This document shows, in pieces, positions 11,302-22,400 of a stretch of 64,000 bases of DNA. Origin of the DNA: Quercus robur (taxonomy: Eukaryota; Streptophyta; Magnoliopsida; Fagales; Fagaceae); contig NC_065536.1 in assembly GCF_932294415.1 (NCBI RefSeq), positions 60,165,354 to 60,229,353 on the forward strand. The letters run 5' to 3'. The position numbers were made by a program, and so were the translations under genes. The notes under the pieces were generated by a model. It saw only the letters and a program-made list of their open reading frames with translations, had not been told where the DNA came from and ran no database searches. Within the stretch, counting starts at the first letter, position 1. Every line of letters begins with the position of its first letter.

Positions 11302-11856
11302 AAGTTGTTAATTTCCACCAAGTCTGTGGTCCGAAGAGCCATGCAGGACTTAGAATCTGTTTAAAAACTTGTAGAGATGCCTCAAGTTGTTAATTTCCCC
11401 TAAGTCTGTGGTCCGAAGAGCCATGCAGGACTTAGGTTCTGTTTAAAAACTTGTAGAAATGCCTCAAGTTGTTAATTTCCCCTAAGTCTGTGTTCCGAAG
11501 AGCCATACAGGACTTAGGTTCTGTTTAAAACTTGTAGATACCGTAAGTTGTTAATTTCTCCTAAGTCTGTGGTCCGAAGAGCTATGCAGGACTTAAACTC
11601 TGTTTAAAACTTGTAGATGCCGTAAGTTGTTAATTTTCCCTAAGTCTGTGGTCCGAAGAGCCATGCAGGACTTAGGTTCTGTTTAAAACTTGTAGATGCC
11701 GTAAGTTGTTAATTTCCCCTAAGTCTGTGGTCCGAAGAGCCATGCAAGATTTAGGTTCTGTTTAAAACTTGTAGATGCCGTAAGTTGTTAATTTCCCCTA
11801 AGTCTGTGGTCCGAAGATCCATGCAGGACTTAGGTTCTGTTTAAAACTTGTAGAGA
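11302..11856. repeat. Seven tandem repeats of 79-82 bp inside the Tat element
   Basis: Units begin with AAGTTGTTAATTTCC at 11302, 11384, 11466, 11545, 11624, 11703 and 11782; the first two periods are 82 bp and the rest 79 bp. Most units contain CCTAAGTC ... GACTTAGG, an 8-bp perfect inverted repeat around a loop of about 20 bases that holds GGTCCGAAGAGCCATGCAG. Such arrays between integrase and 3' LTR are known from Tat/Ogre-type elements. The role of the hairpin is unknown. Confidence 0.9.
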
Positions 11857-14800
11857 TGGAAATGGACCAAGGGGTATATGATGATTATGAAACAAAACAT
11901 AGGCATAGCCGTTTTCATTAATAAATATCTTCTTAAATTATTTACATTCCACGGGCGAGGTACAATTTTTTCATCTAAGTCTTCTCTAAGTAATAAGCAC
12001 CTATTTCGACCACAGATGTGATGCGATACGGTCCTTCCTAGTTGGGTCCCAGTTTGCCCCAGGAAGGGTTCTTAGCGCTGCCGAGAATCTTCCTCATAAC
12101 GAGGTTGCCTGGACTCAAAGGTCGCAGTTTTACATTAACATCATATCCCTGCTTTAGCTTTTGGTGATAACAGGCCATATGGATCATCGCTTTTTCCCTT
12201 TTTTCCTCAGCTAAGTCTAAACTTCTCCCCAGTAACTCGTCATTGTTTTTTGGGGTAAAGGTGCTAGACTTCAATGTAGGGAAGCTGTTCTCGATTGGGA
12301 GTACGGCTTCGGCCCCATTAGTCATTGAAAAAGGAGTTTCGCCCGGTGACCATCGCGGCGTCATTCGGTAGGTCCATAAAATGTGGGGGAGCTCTTCCAC
12401 CCATCTCCCCTTTGCATCATCCAACCTCTTTTTCAGTCTGCTCACTATGACCTTGTTCACGGCCTTGGCTTGCCCGTTTCCTTGGGGGTATGCAGGAGTG
12501 GAATATCGATTTGTGATCCCAAAGTCGCGGCAGTATTCCCTGAAGTTTCTACTATCAAACTAAAGACCGTTGTTTGAGATGAGGGTGTGAAGAGTTCCGA
12601 AACGCTTAATTATGTTTTTCCAAATGAATTTCTTGGCATCCACGTCCCTGATGTTGGCCAAAGGTTCAGCCTCTACCCATTTGGTGAAATAATCGGTGCC
12701 GATTATTATGTACCACTTATTCCCTGGTACTTTAGGGAAAGGCCGACAATATCAAGACCCCACTGAGCAAATGACCAGGGGCTGGAGAGGGGGTTAAGGA
12801 CTCCCCCCATTGGTGGATATTTAGGGCAAATCTCTGGCATTGATCACACTTCTTTGCATATTCTTGGGCCTCTCTCTGCATGTTCGGCCACCAGTACCCT
12901 TGGGTGAGTGCCCTATGCGCCAGCGATCTTCCTCCTATGTGACTTCCACAAATACCCTTATGTAGTTCTTCGAGCAAGGACTCGGATTCCTCTGGATGTA
13001 TACATAATAGGTATGGGCCAGAATAGGAACGCCGGTATAGCTTGTGGTCCTCGAACAACCAGAACTGAGGAGCATTCCTCCGTATCTTTTCGGCTTCCAG
13101 TTTTCCTTCTAGCAACGTATCATCTTTGAGGAAGTTCATTATAGGATCCATCCAGCTGGGATTCTTTCTAATCTGATGGATCCGAGCTGTGTCTCTTCCG
13201 GTTGAACTTGTCTGGCATAAATCCTCAATAAGGATTATTCGTGGCAGATCATGTGCAGAGGACGTGGCAAGAGTGGCCAGCGAATCCGCATGTGTGTTCC
13301 CACTTCTAGAAACATGCGTCAGGTTAAAGGATTCAAAGTCTGACTGCAGGCGTTTGACTCGGCCGAGATATCCTTGCATTCTAGCATCTCTAACTTCTAA
13401 CTCACCCATCACTTGGCCAACGACCAATTTGGAGTCCGAGAATGCTTCCATTGCCTTTCCGCCCAATTTTTGAACCATCATCATTCCTTGAAGTAAAGTT
13501 TCGTACTCGGCCTCGTTGTTCATAGCCGAGAACTCGAGTCTTAGCGATTTTTCAATGGCAATACCTTCGGGCGATATTAGAACTAGCCCAATTCCAGATC
13601 CTCTTTGGTTGGCCGCGCCGTCCATGTAGACTTTCCAGCGCAAGATCTCTGGTGTTGAGATTGTGTCAACCGATTTTCCATCCATGTCTTCCTTTGGTGT
13701 TACTGTTTCCACAGAAGGCTCAGCGAATTCTACAACTAGATCCGCGAGGACTTGACCCTTTACAGAGGACCTAGGCATGTATTTAATGTCAAAAGCGTCC
13801 AAGAGCGCGCTCCACATGGCGATTCTTCCCGTGTAATCTGCGCTTCGTAACACCGATCGAAGGGGAAGCTGGGTTAGAATAATGACCGTGTGTGCCTGAA
13901 AGTAGTGAGGGAGTTTTCGCGTGGCATGCACTACAGCCAAAATTGCTTTCTCCAATGGTAAGTAGCACACTTCAGCCTCATGCAATAATTTACTTACGTA
14001 ATACACTGGTCGCTGTATTCCATTATCATCCCGTATTAGTACCAGGCTGACAGCGTGAGGGGCTACTGCTATGTATGCGAATAGTACCTCGTCCGCCTCT
14101 AGGCTAGACATGATGGGTGGTCGCGACAAGTATTCTTTGAGTTGCTGGAAAGTCAGGACACAATCCTCTGACCACTCAAACCCTTTCCACTTATTTATTA
14201 AGAGGTAGAAAGGTCGGCATCGGTCTGCAGATCGTGATATGAACCGGTTCAATGCTGCGATCATGCCAGTGAGTTTTTGCACTTCCTTTGGATTCCAAGG
14301 AGCCTGTAGGCTATTAATCGCCTTGATTTGATCTGGGCTTACCTCTATTCCTCTGTGGGTTACCATATAACCTAGAAATTTCCTAGACCCGACCCCAAAT
14401 GAACACTTGGAAGCATTGAGCCGCAACTTATGCTCCCTTAAAGCGCCAAAGATGATCTCCAGGTCTTTCACGTGCTCGGACACCACCTTACTTTTTACCA
14501 CCATATCGTCAATGTAGACTTCAATGACCTTGCCCAGTTGCGGTTCAAACATTCTGGTCATCATCCTTTGGTATGTTGACCCTGCGTTCTTTAGTCCGAA
14601 AGGCATCACCTTATAGTGGTAGTTTCCGATAGGTGTCATGAACGCCATTTTCTCCTGATCCTCTAATGCCAGAGGTATCTGATGATAGCCCTAGAAGGCA
14701 TCCAGGAAGCTCATTCGTGGGTGGCCTACAGTCGCATCTACCAGTCGGTCTATTGGAGGTAACGGGAACGGGTCTTTCGGGCATGCCTTGTTCAAGTCTG

Positions 14801-17271
14801 TGAAGTCCATGCAGACTCGCCACTTCCTTGTTTTCTTTCTTACCACCATCGTATTTTCCAGCCATTCGGGGTAAAAGACTTCTTTGATAGCCCCTGCCTT
14901 TTTCAGTTTTGTCACTTCGTCTCTAACGGTACTGACATGTTCCTTTGAGGGACGTCGGGGTGGTTGCTTCTTTGGAATGGAAGATGGGTTAACATTCAAG
15001 TGGTGACAAATAAGGTTAGGGTCAACCCCCGGGGCATCGTAAGCGTCCCATGCAAACGCATCAACATTTCTTCTCAGAAACCCGACCAGTTCCTCTTTCT
15101 CCTGAGGAGGCAACTCGGAGCCGACCTGGAAAAACCTTTCCGGGTCATTGTCAATGACAAATTTTTCCAAACTTTCACACCTTATCTCCTCGGCTGGCTC
15201 ACTGACTTGCCCTGCCGAGGTGGCTGGTTGCTATAAGTTCTCAGAGGTCGAGGACTCGGCATTGGACTGATGTGAGACGGCAGCCACCATACACTGCCTA
15301 GCCATGGCCTGATCTCCACGAATCTCTTCTACTTGGCCTCTGGACGGGTATTTTACCTTTTGGTGAAGTGTGGAAGATACGGCCTTTAGGGCATGGATCC
15401 ATGGCCTGGCTACTATCACTGTGTAGGGCGAGTAGGCATCGACCACGATAAAGTTCACCTCCACCACCTCTGACCCAATCTGTATGGGTAGCCTGATCTG
15501 CCCTTTTGGTATAACAGTCTTCCCTTCGAAGCTGATAAGGGGAGTCGAAGCTGATAAGGGGAGAGTCATAAGTCGTCAAATCCTCCAGCCTTAGGTTCAG
15601 CCCCTTGTATAGATCAAGGTACATTACCTCTACTGTGCTACCCGAGTCTACCAGCACCTTTCTCACATCAAAACCTCTGATTCTCAGTGTAACCACTAAG
15701 GCATCGTCGTGAGATTGGATAGTTCCTCTCTTATCTTCGTCCGAGAATCCTAATATCAAAGAACTTCCCTTTTTAGACCTTTTAAATTCTCTTTCCCTGT
15801 CCTCGGCGGAGAGCCGAGCCACAGACAGCACCCTAGAAGGAAATGACCCGGTTCTTCCTGGAGCGGCGAGGATGACGTGTATCGTCCCTGTGGGAGGTCT
15901 TAATGATACATCTTTTCGAGGCTCTTGCATTGCTTGGCCCGGATGACCGCTTGAGGGGTGTAAAAGGTGACGTAACACGGTCCATGGTCCATGGTCCTGA
16001 TGATAGTGGCAATACAGGTTCTGGTTGCATTTCGAAGGGTCCCCAGCCATTTTTCGCGGCCATCTGAAGAAGGGTTCGTTCTTGACTTTCTCTAAAACTT
16101 GTTGTACTGGCTCTTTGAACACGGCATTAACTGTTTGCATGTTACTTTGTCCAGCCTGTCTCGAAAAATTTCTCCTCGGCTAGTTATGGTTATATCGTTT
16201 CGACCTGAAATCATTCCCTTTGAGGGGAATGATCTTCTCCTTTCCCTTTCCTTGTAGCTGATCTTCTTCCACCATTTTGTACTTGTCAATCCTATCCATT
16301 AACTGATGAACGTTGGCAACGGGTTTACCAGTAAGAGATTTTCTTAAGCCATGCTCGGTGGGGAGACCACTTTTGAATGTGCTGATAGCGACGTTATTGT
16401 GGCTCTCATCCAACTCGTTATACATCTCCCAATACCTATCCGAATACGCTTTTAAGGTCTTTCCCTCGCGCATGGACAAGGACAGTAACGAACTTAGGGG
16501 TCAAGGGACTCTGCTATTTGTAATAAAGTGAGAACAAAAAGCCTAAGTGAGCTGCTTATAGGAGCCTATGGAATTTGTCTTTAAGCTGTTAAACCATCTC
16601 ATCGCCATTGGCCCCAAGCTAGACGGGAAAACTTTGCACATCAGAGCCTCGTTTTGGGAGTAGATGGTCATTCTTTGATTAAACTGGCTCACGTGCTCCA
16701 CTGGGTCTGCTCGGTCGTTGTAGATGGCAAACGTTGGTTGATTAAAACGTCGAGGTAATTTAGCCCCTTCGATTCTGTGCGCGAAAGGTGATCTGGAGAT
16801 CTGATCTAATGCCTTGTTCATGGTGTCATTACCCAAACCCTTGCTGGATGGGCTCTCATACCTTCGCACAGGGCGAGACTCCTTTTCGTAAGAAAAGGTC
16901 TCACTTAGGGGTGTTCTCGACCTCCGTCGATAACTCACGTCCTCCTCATTAGAGGATGCATCTGAGCTGGAGGGAGATCGCTTTCACTGCGCACGTCACA
17001 ACTTTCTTTTCAGGTCATCTATCTCTCGCTGCATGGCTTGATGGTTGTTTCGCCTTTGAGATACGTGACTACCTATTTGGGTATGACTTTGGCTCGTCTG
17101 AGTAGTATGTACGCTTCCCTCATGATTCCTTCTGTTGCCTGGGTTGGAAGGATCATTTTGCCGCTGAGACTCAATAGGTTCTGTCTGTTGAGGATTAGTT
17201 TGGTGGGGATTCTCCTGGTGTGGACCTAGTCCTGCCATGCTTAACCGTTGTGCTTACCGACACTCCAGTTC

Positions 17272-17289
17272 TCCCCACAGACGGCGCCA
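17272..17289 (-). other. Primer-binding site of the Tat element
   Basis: On the minus strand, two bases inside the 5' LTR edge, the sequence reads TGGCGCCGTCTGTGGGGA. The TGG start pairs with a tRNA CCA end. I did not assign the tRNA with certainty. Confidence 0.75.
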
Positions 17290-17291
17290 AT

Positions 17292-17978
17292 TGTAGGAGA
17301 ACAATTTGGTAGCCCAATCCTTGTTGCTCAAGTCTTGGTCCAAAAGGTCCCACACAATGAATTTTTGTAGAGTATGGGTTGAAGAACTCGGTTTCAGTTG
17401 GTTTAAACGGTTTGATGCATGAGTTCAGGGAATACCTAAACAAGAACAAAAATGCCAACTTGATTAATAGATACTGATCAATGCAGTTTGGCTTCTCTAC
17501 AGTATTCTCTCCCTCTCTTTTTTTTACTGTCCCCTCCCTTGGGGGACTTTTACATATTATATAAGCCATTTCATATCATTTGGGTTTTACACTTGTTGAT
17601 CATCCAAACCCCCATTTGAACACCTGTCCCATCAGACACCCCTCTCAATTCTTTGTGAGTTGCGGTAGCCAAGGTAGCATTGTTCAAGGGTCTTCTCCTC
17701 ATTAATGCGGCCAGGATAATAGTTGTAATGCATTTAATGTGGTGGTGACAGTCTTTGCTGAAATATTTTGGGTTTCCTTCCATTTTACGTATTGGGAAGA
17801 TTAACTGTAGTGGCTAGGATGTACTTTTGCTCCGGAATTTGCAGTATCCGAGGAGAAATTACTCCTCGGACATATTCTCTTTCCCCTAGTGGGCTTAAAT
17901 AAGGATTGCTTGGGTAACGCTGACTCCTCGGACGGGCCTAGGGCCTAGCCAGCCTGTTATTTTGGGCCGGTCCCCACA
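17292..17978 (-). repeat. 5' LTR of the Tat element
   Basis: 687 bp, partner of 7335-8021. It is directly followed by the target copy TTAAT at 17979-17983. Confidence 0.92.
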
Positions 17979-18107
17979 TTAATAATTACCATAATTATAT
18001 ATTTAATATTTTTATTTAAAAATAAAATCATAATAAATACCTATTAATAACTATCATAATTATCAAATTTCATATTTAATATTGGACATACAACACAATC
18101 AAAATAG

Positions 18108-18286
18108 AGTAATGTTATAGGAACAAATTATTTTATAAATCTTTTTACAAACAGTTGATGTGATGGATGGTTATTTGTAAGTAAAAATGTGATGTTAGTG
18201 GTGGGCTCAATTGAACACTAGTAAGAATTCTCCACATAAATATTTTGTAAAAATATTGTAAAATAGTTTGTGTATATAGCATTACT
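18108..18286. mobile_element. MITE, 179 bp
   Basis: Long inverted ends: AGTAATGTTATAGGAACAAA on the left and the complement of AGTAATGCTATATACACAAA on the right, extending about 28 bp with few mismatches. The matching place after the first 149-bp tandem copy (around 7300) lacks it. It is non-coding. Confidence 0.7.
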
Positions 18287-18962
18287 TATCAAAATAAATA
18301 TCTCATAATACTATCTTAATTATCAAATTTTATATTTATATACAAAGTAAAAGAAAGAGAGAGACAATTTTTTAAAGATGAAATTATATTTTATTACTTT
18401 TGCACGTAGGTTTGCTGACTAGTATATCTATATTTTTAAATTAAGTATCCATTCGGCATAGTTTACTTTTATTGATTTATTTCAATAATTGAACAAATAA
18501 CAGCTGCAACTAAAAAAGAATTAAATTTAACCAAATAGACAAAAATGGTTGGAAAATAAACTGAACTAAACTAGTAAGTACTTAAGAGGTGGTGTTAGAA
18601 AAACAACCTTCTTCAAAATTTAAATTATCATCATTTTGCCTAAAGTCAATATCAAAACAACTTTTATTAAATACTAATCTAGGGAAAAATAATAATACTA
18701 ATCTTATGAGATGATCTTACGAGACATCTCTCCGCGTGTTGTGAGAGAGATGTCTTATGAGATACATTCTCCTAAAGTTCATTTGGGTATTTACAGTTTT
18801 CATTAGTTTATTTGGATAATATTTATTAAATATATAATTTTTTATAAGTTTTATGTTAGCATGTAATAAAAAAAAAATCTAAAAATTAACTTATTTCTTA
18901 AAAAAAAAAAAAAAAAAAACACCTACACCATATCAACCATGTTTAAAAAATAAAATAAACAA
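18287..18962. other. Intergenic upstream region of the galactosyltransferase gene
   Basis: AT-rich. It contains an inverted repeat AGACATCTCTC (18722-18732) / GAGAGATGTCT (18745-18755) and a poly-A run near 18900. No gene is seen. Confidence 0.5.
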
Positions 18963-19056
18963 ATAGTTCAAAGATGACACAAAAATTGGATATAGCTTGG
19001 ATCCGTATAATAGTTCAAAGATGACACAAAAATTGGATATAGCTTTGATCCGTATT
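18963..19056. repeat. 47-bp tandem duplication upstream of the galactosyltransferase gene
   Basis: The phrase from ATAGTTCAAAGATGACAC to ATCCGTAT occurs at 18963 and again at 19010 with almost no change, so it is recent. It sits about 400-490 bases upstream of the start codon. Confidence 0.85.
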
Positions 19057-19084
19057 CTCTGCACTGGTCCTGATACGATGTTGT

Positions 19085-19121
19085 CACGTGTTAAGAGAAT
19101 TATATTGAATTCTCTTAACAC
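19085..19121. promoter_or_regulatory. G-box overlapping a perfect 14-bp inverted repeat
   Basis: CACGTG lies at 19085-19090 and overlaps GTGTTAAGAGAATT (19088-19101), which is mirrored exactly by AATTCTCTTAACAC (19108-19121) across a 6-base loop. It is about 330 bases upstream of the galactosyltransferase ATG. CACGTG is the classical plant bZIP/bHLH site. A regulatory role is inference. Confidence 0.5.
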
Positions 19122-19449
19122 GCAGTCGTTTCACTGTATGGTCTTTGACCGTTTGTTTCTGCTTCAGAACCTCTGCTCTTTACTTCTTCTATTTCCCTTT
19201 ATGGTAAGTAATTTTAAAATTTGTGTTCAAAAAATAAAATAAAATAAACAATTCCAACCAAAACTGTTTTGCAAAAACAAAACTCTCTTTCCCTTTCTTT
19301 TATTAAGTTACTTTATTTCATTTCGTTACAGCTAAACCCTGTCTTCCAATTCCTTCAAATCCAAACCAAACCCATTGATTCATTGTATGAACAAAAACTG
19401 GGACTTCGTTACTTTTTTGGGTTTTGGGTTTTTTGTTTTTTGAGCGACA

Positions 19450-22400
19450 ATGAAGCGAGCAAAGCTAGAGACTTTGGTGTCGCCGAGTCGACTCAGATTG
19501 CTTCAGCTTTTGATGGGCATAGTGTTTCTTTGCATACTCGTTATGACCATCGAAATCCCACTGGTTTTCCGCACCGAGTCGGATTCAGACGACGGAGCTT
19601 TTGGGTTTTTATTGCCGGGAGACGAACCGGACGGTACGTATCTGTATCGGAAACCGAAACGGCAAATACAGGAGTTCAAGAGAATATCGGGTTTGATCTT
19701 TAACGAGAGCTTATTCGATGCTAAAAAGGACGAGTTTTCGGAGCTCTATAAGTCGGCAAAGCAAGCTTGGGTGATAGGGAAGAAGTTCTGGGACGAAATG
19801 GAGTCCAAGAAAACCGAGTTCAGCCCGAAAAAGGTGCCGGAAAACCGGTCCGAGACGTGCCCAAATTCGATTACGCTGTCGGTAGGCGAATTCCGGAACC
19901 GGGTTTTGGAGCTCCCTTGTGGGCTGACCTTGTGGTCCCACATAACGGTGGTGGGGACACCCAGGTGGGGCCACCCGGAGAATGATCCGAAAATATCGGT
20001 TTTGAACGAAGGAGATGAGTCGGTGATGGTGTCACAGTTTATGATGGAGTTGCAGGGTCTGAAAATTGTGGATGGTGAAGACCCACCAAGGATTTTGCAT
20101 TTCAATCCGAGGTTGAAAGGGGATTGGAGTAGAAGGCCTGTGATTGAGCAGAACACTTGTTATAGGATGCAGTGGGGTACAGCTTTGAGGTGTGAAGGGT
20201 GGAAGTCAAGAGCTGATGAAGAAACTGGTAGGTGATATTAATTTTAAATGTGTTTTTGTTCATTTTTTTATTAAGAGACTTCATTGGTTTTGTCTTATTT
20301 TTATCAACTTTAGCTCAAATAGCAGTTCTTTTGAGTATGACTTCATATAGAACAAAATGGCGGAAAAAAATACATGATCATGACTTTGGAGATTTCAATG
20401 TGTTTTTGTTTAATTTTTGCATTGAGAATTCATGGGTTTCTTGTTATTGTTTTTTGCCTATCAGCTTTAGCTCATATTGTAGTTCTTTGTCCCATAAAGC
20501 GAGTTGATTTGAGAGGACGACTTGAAATAACATTAGTAGAAGTAGTAGAAACGGACATGTCAATTAAAGAGGAAATGTAATGTATGATTTTGGATAGAAT
20601 AGAATGGTGGAAAAGAATATATGTGGCCGACTCTGATTAGTCTATTGAGAATCCATGGCCAGCCCCAAAATGTTGTTGCTGATAGAATAAGTGCATTGAA
20701 GTAAATGTAGTATAGGTAGATACAGGATAGTTTTCAGATTATTTGGGGTTGTGATACTTGTGATTGTGTTTTAGGTAGAAAGTTATTAGACTATTTTGTA
20801 GATTCAAATTGAAATGACCTGCAGCTCTGTTGCCTTCTAATGGGAGTCTAAGCTTCCAAAATCTGGAAACATGAGGTCTGAAAAGAAGGGATTACCTCCT
20901 ATCTAGTTTTAAATTATTGCCTCCTTGTCTGTAGCTGGAGTGTAGGCTAGGTAATTAAAGATAAAACTTGTAACATGGGCATAAGAATACTCAAACATGT
21001 TCAATCAGAAATTTTCAACTTCTGAGGAACAACAATTTGCTTTCAGACCTGAGATTCTCTTTTTTATTCTCCAGTTAAGGAAGGCAATACATCTCTCTTC
21101 ATTCTATATTTTCCTATGACTTACTCCCATATCAAATTCTTTATGTAGTTAACCACTTTGAACTTTTGCTTTATCATGCTTATTTCACCTCTTATTCTTA
21201 GTTAGTCATTTGGGCTTTGGTCGTTTTAGTTTGCACCTAAGAAATCTTTATACTAACATGGTCAAAGGTTTGAGCTTAAACTGACATAGGCCTATAGTGT
21301 CACAATCACCTTCAATCAGCTGCTGGTAGTCTTGCGAGCTGCTACTTTGTCTGGATTTCCAACGCCTCGGGAAACTGGTCGAGATAGATGACAGCACCTT
21401 TTTCCTCTCTTCCTTACCGGAGGGCAATCTTCTCTTATGGTCTTCACCTCCCGCCCGGCCCGGAAATAGAACCCAGCACCCTTCTGGTGGAACGTGCGGA
21501 ACCACATATTGGATTACTCCAGTGCGGCACGAAGCCGCTGATGCCGAGTCGGCTCCTATGCCGCTAGCTATGCCCTGCTTGGTCCCATGAAGCCGCTGGT
21601 TGCTCTTCACTCTCTCTATATTAGCAACAAAACTTAACTTGGTAGTCAATCTTGAGAAAAATACCATATTAAATAACTTACAAGATATTACATGAAATAA
21701 CCCAGAACAAAAGTTTAGAGATATTTATAAAAAAACATCAGCGTTAAATTTATTTAGTTGATTGAATGATTTTTTGTAGACTGTTGGAAGTTTCTCCATA
21801 ATAAAACATTACAGCATCTGCAGTGAATACTTCCACCAAGTTTTCAAGCATCTTCGTCCACTATGAATATGCCAATTCCTTTGAATGGTTCTCAATTTAT
21901 CATGCTCTCTGTTCCTAGTGAGATATTGACACCATGACAGAATAAACATGTCTGTATCTAAGTTTCAGAACTTCCTTCCAGATCTTCACTTCTAGCATCT
22001 GTACCTATTCAAGGTCTTAAACTTTCATTGTAAGTACAACCCTAGTCATTCATGAAGAACAATTAATTCTGTAGGGAAGGGTTAAGCAAAGAGATCAAAG
22101 ATCAATACAACAACAACAACAAAATCCTTAGTCCCAAAATTTTGCGGTCAGCTATGCCTTAATCATTTACTTGAACAGAATTGAAGCCATTGTGTAAGTT
22201 CTGAATATGATATTAGGCATCTTACACTTTGGTGTGAGTTTTCTATAAACACGAAAGAAAAGAAAGCTCAGTTTCTTCTGTTGATGATTTGCTTTGTATG
22301 ATTTTCAGACTGCTTTGGTGTAGAATTCTGTCTTTATATAATGACAGGTTTGCCTTGGTTGAATTAATCCTGTTTATTCCTGATTTTTTGGAATTTATGA

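Larger units (their letters stand above)
7335..17978 (-). mobile_element. Ty3/gypsy Tat-lineage LTR retrotransposon, full structure, broken coding
   Basis: This fossil is 10,644 bp long with 687-bp LTRs at both ends, TG...CA termini and the target duplication TTAAT (7330-7334 and 17979-17983). It reads on the minus strand, so the 5' LTR is on the right. Parts in order, approximately: gag 17.24-16.0 kb; aspartic protease around 15.65 kb (DSGS motif); reverse transcriptase 15.2-14.2 kb (YIDD box); RNase H about 14.1-13.75 kb; a second, RVT_3-type RNase H about 13.64-13.27 kb; integrase with zinc-binding HHCC region around 12.95 kb and core to 12.04 kb. A tandem-repeat block and an antisense extra gene lie between integrase and the 3' LTR. 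A second RNase H and an extra 3' gene are Tat-lineage traits. The coding region has several breaks. The LTRs differ at about 29 sites by eye (about 4%), suggesting an age of order one to a few million years depending on the rate. Confidence 0.92.
6779..18423. mobile_element. Unassigned ACTAGTC-ended element, split by the Tat insertion
   Basis: ACTAGTC at 6779-6785 and its complement GACTAGT at 18417-18423 face each other, and both are flanked by TATA-rich DNA. Without the 10.6-kb Tat insertion the unit is about 1.0 kb and AT-rich, and it contains the 149-bp tandem repeat and a MITE. Only the ends support it, so this is tentative. The related motif at 36304 supports a dispersed family. Confidence 0.35.

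Noticed and set aside
11302-11856. CRISPR-like regular repeats
   Set aside because: The units are contiguous copies of 79-82 bp without unique spacers, lie in a plant retrotransposon, and have no cas genes.
20232-20580. Open frames just after GALT exon 1
   Set aside because: They continue past a good donor site into intron 1; the family-conserved join ([13 protein letters not shown]) shows that they are intronic.
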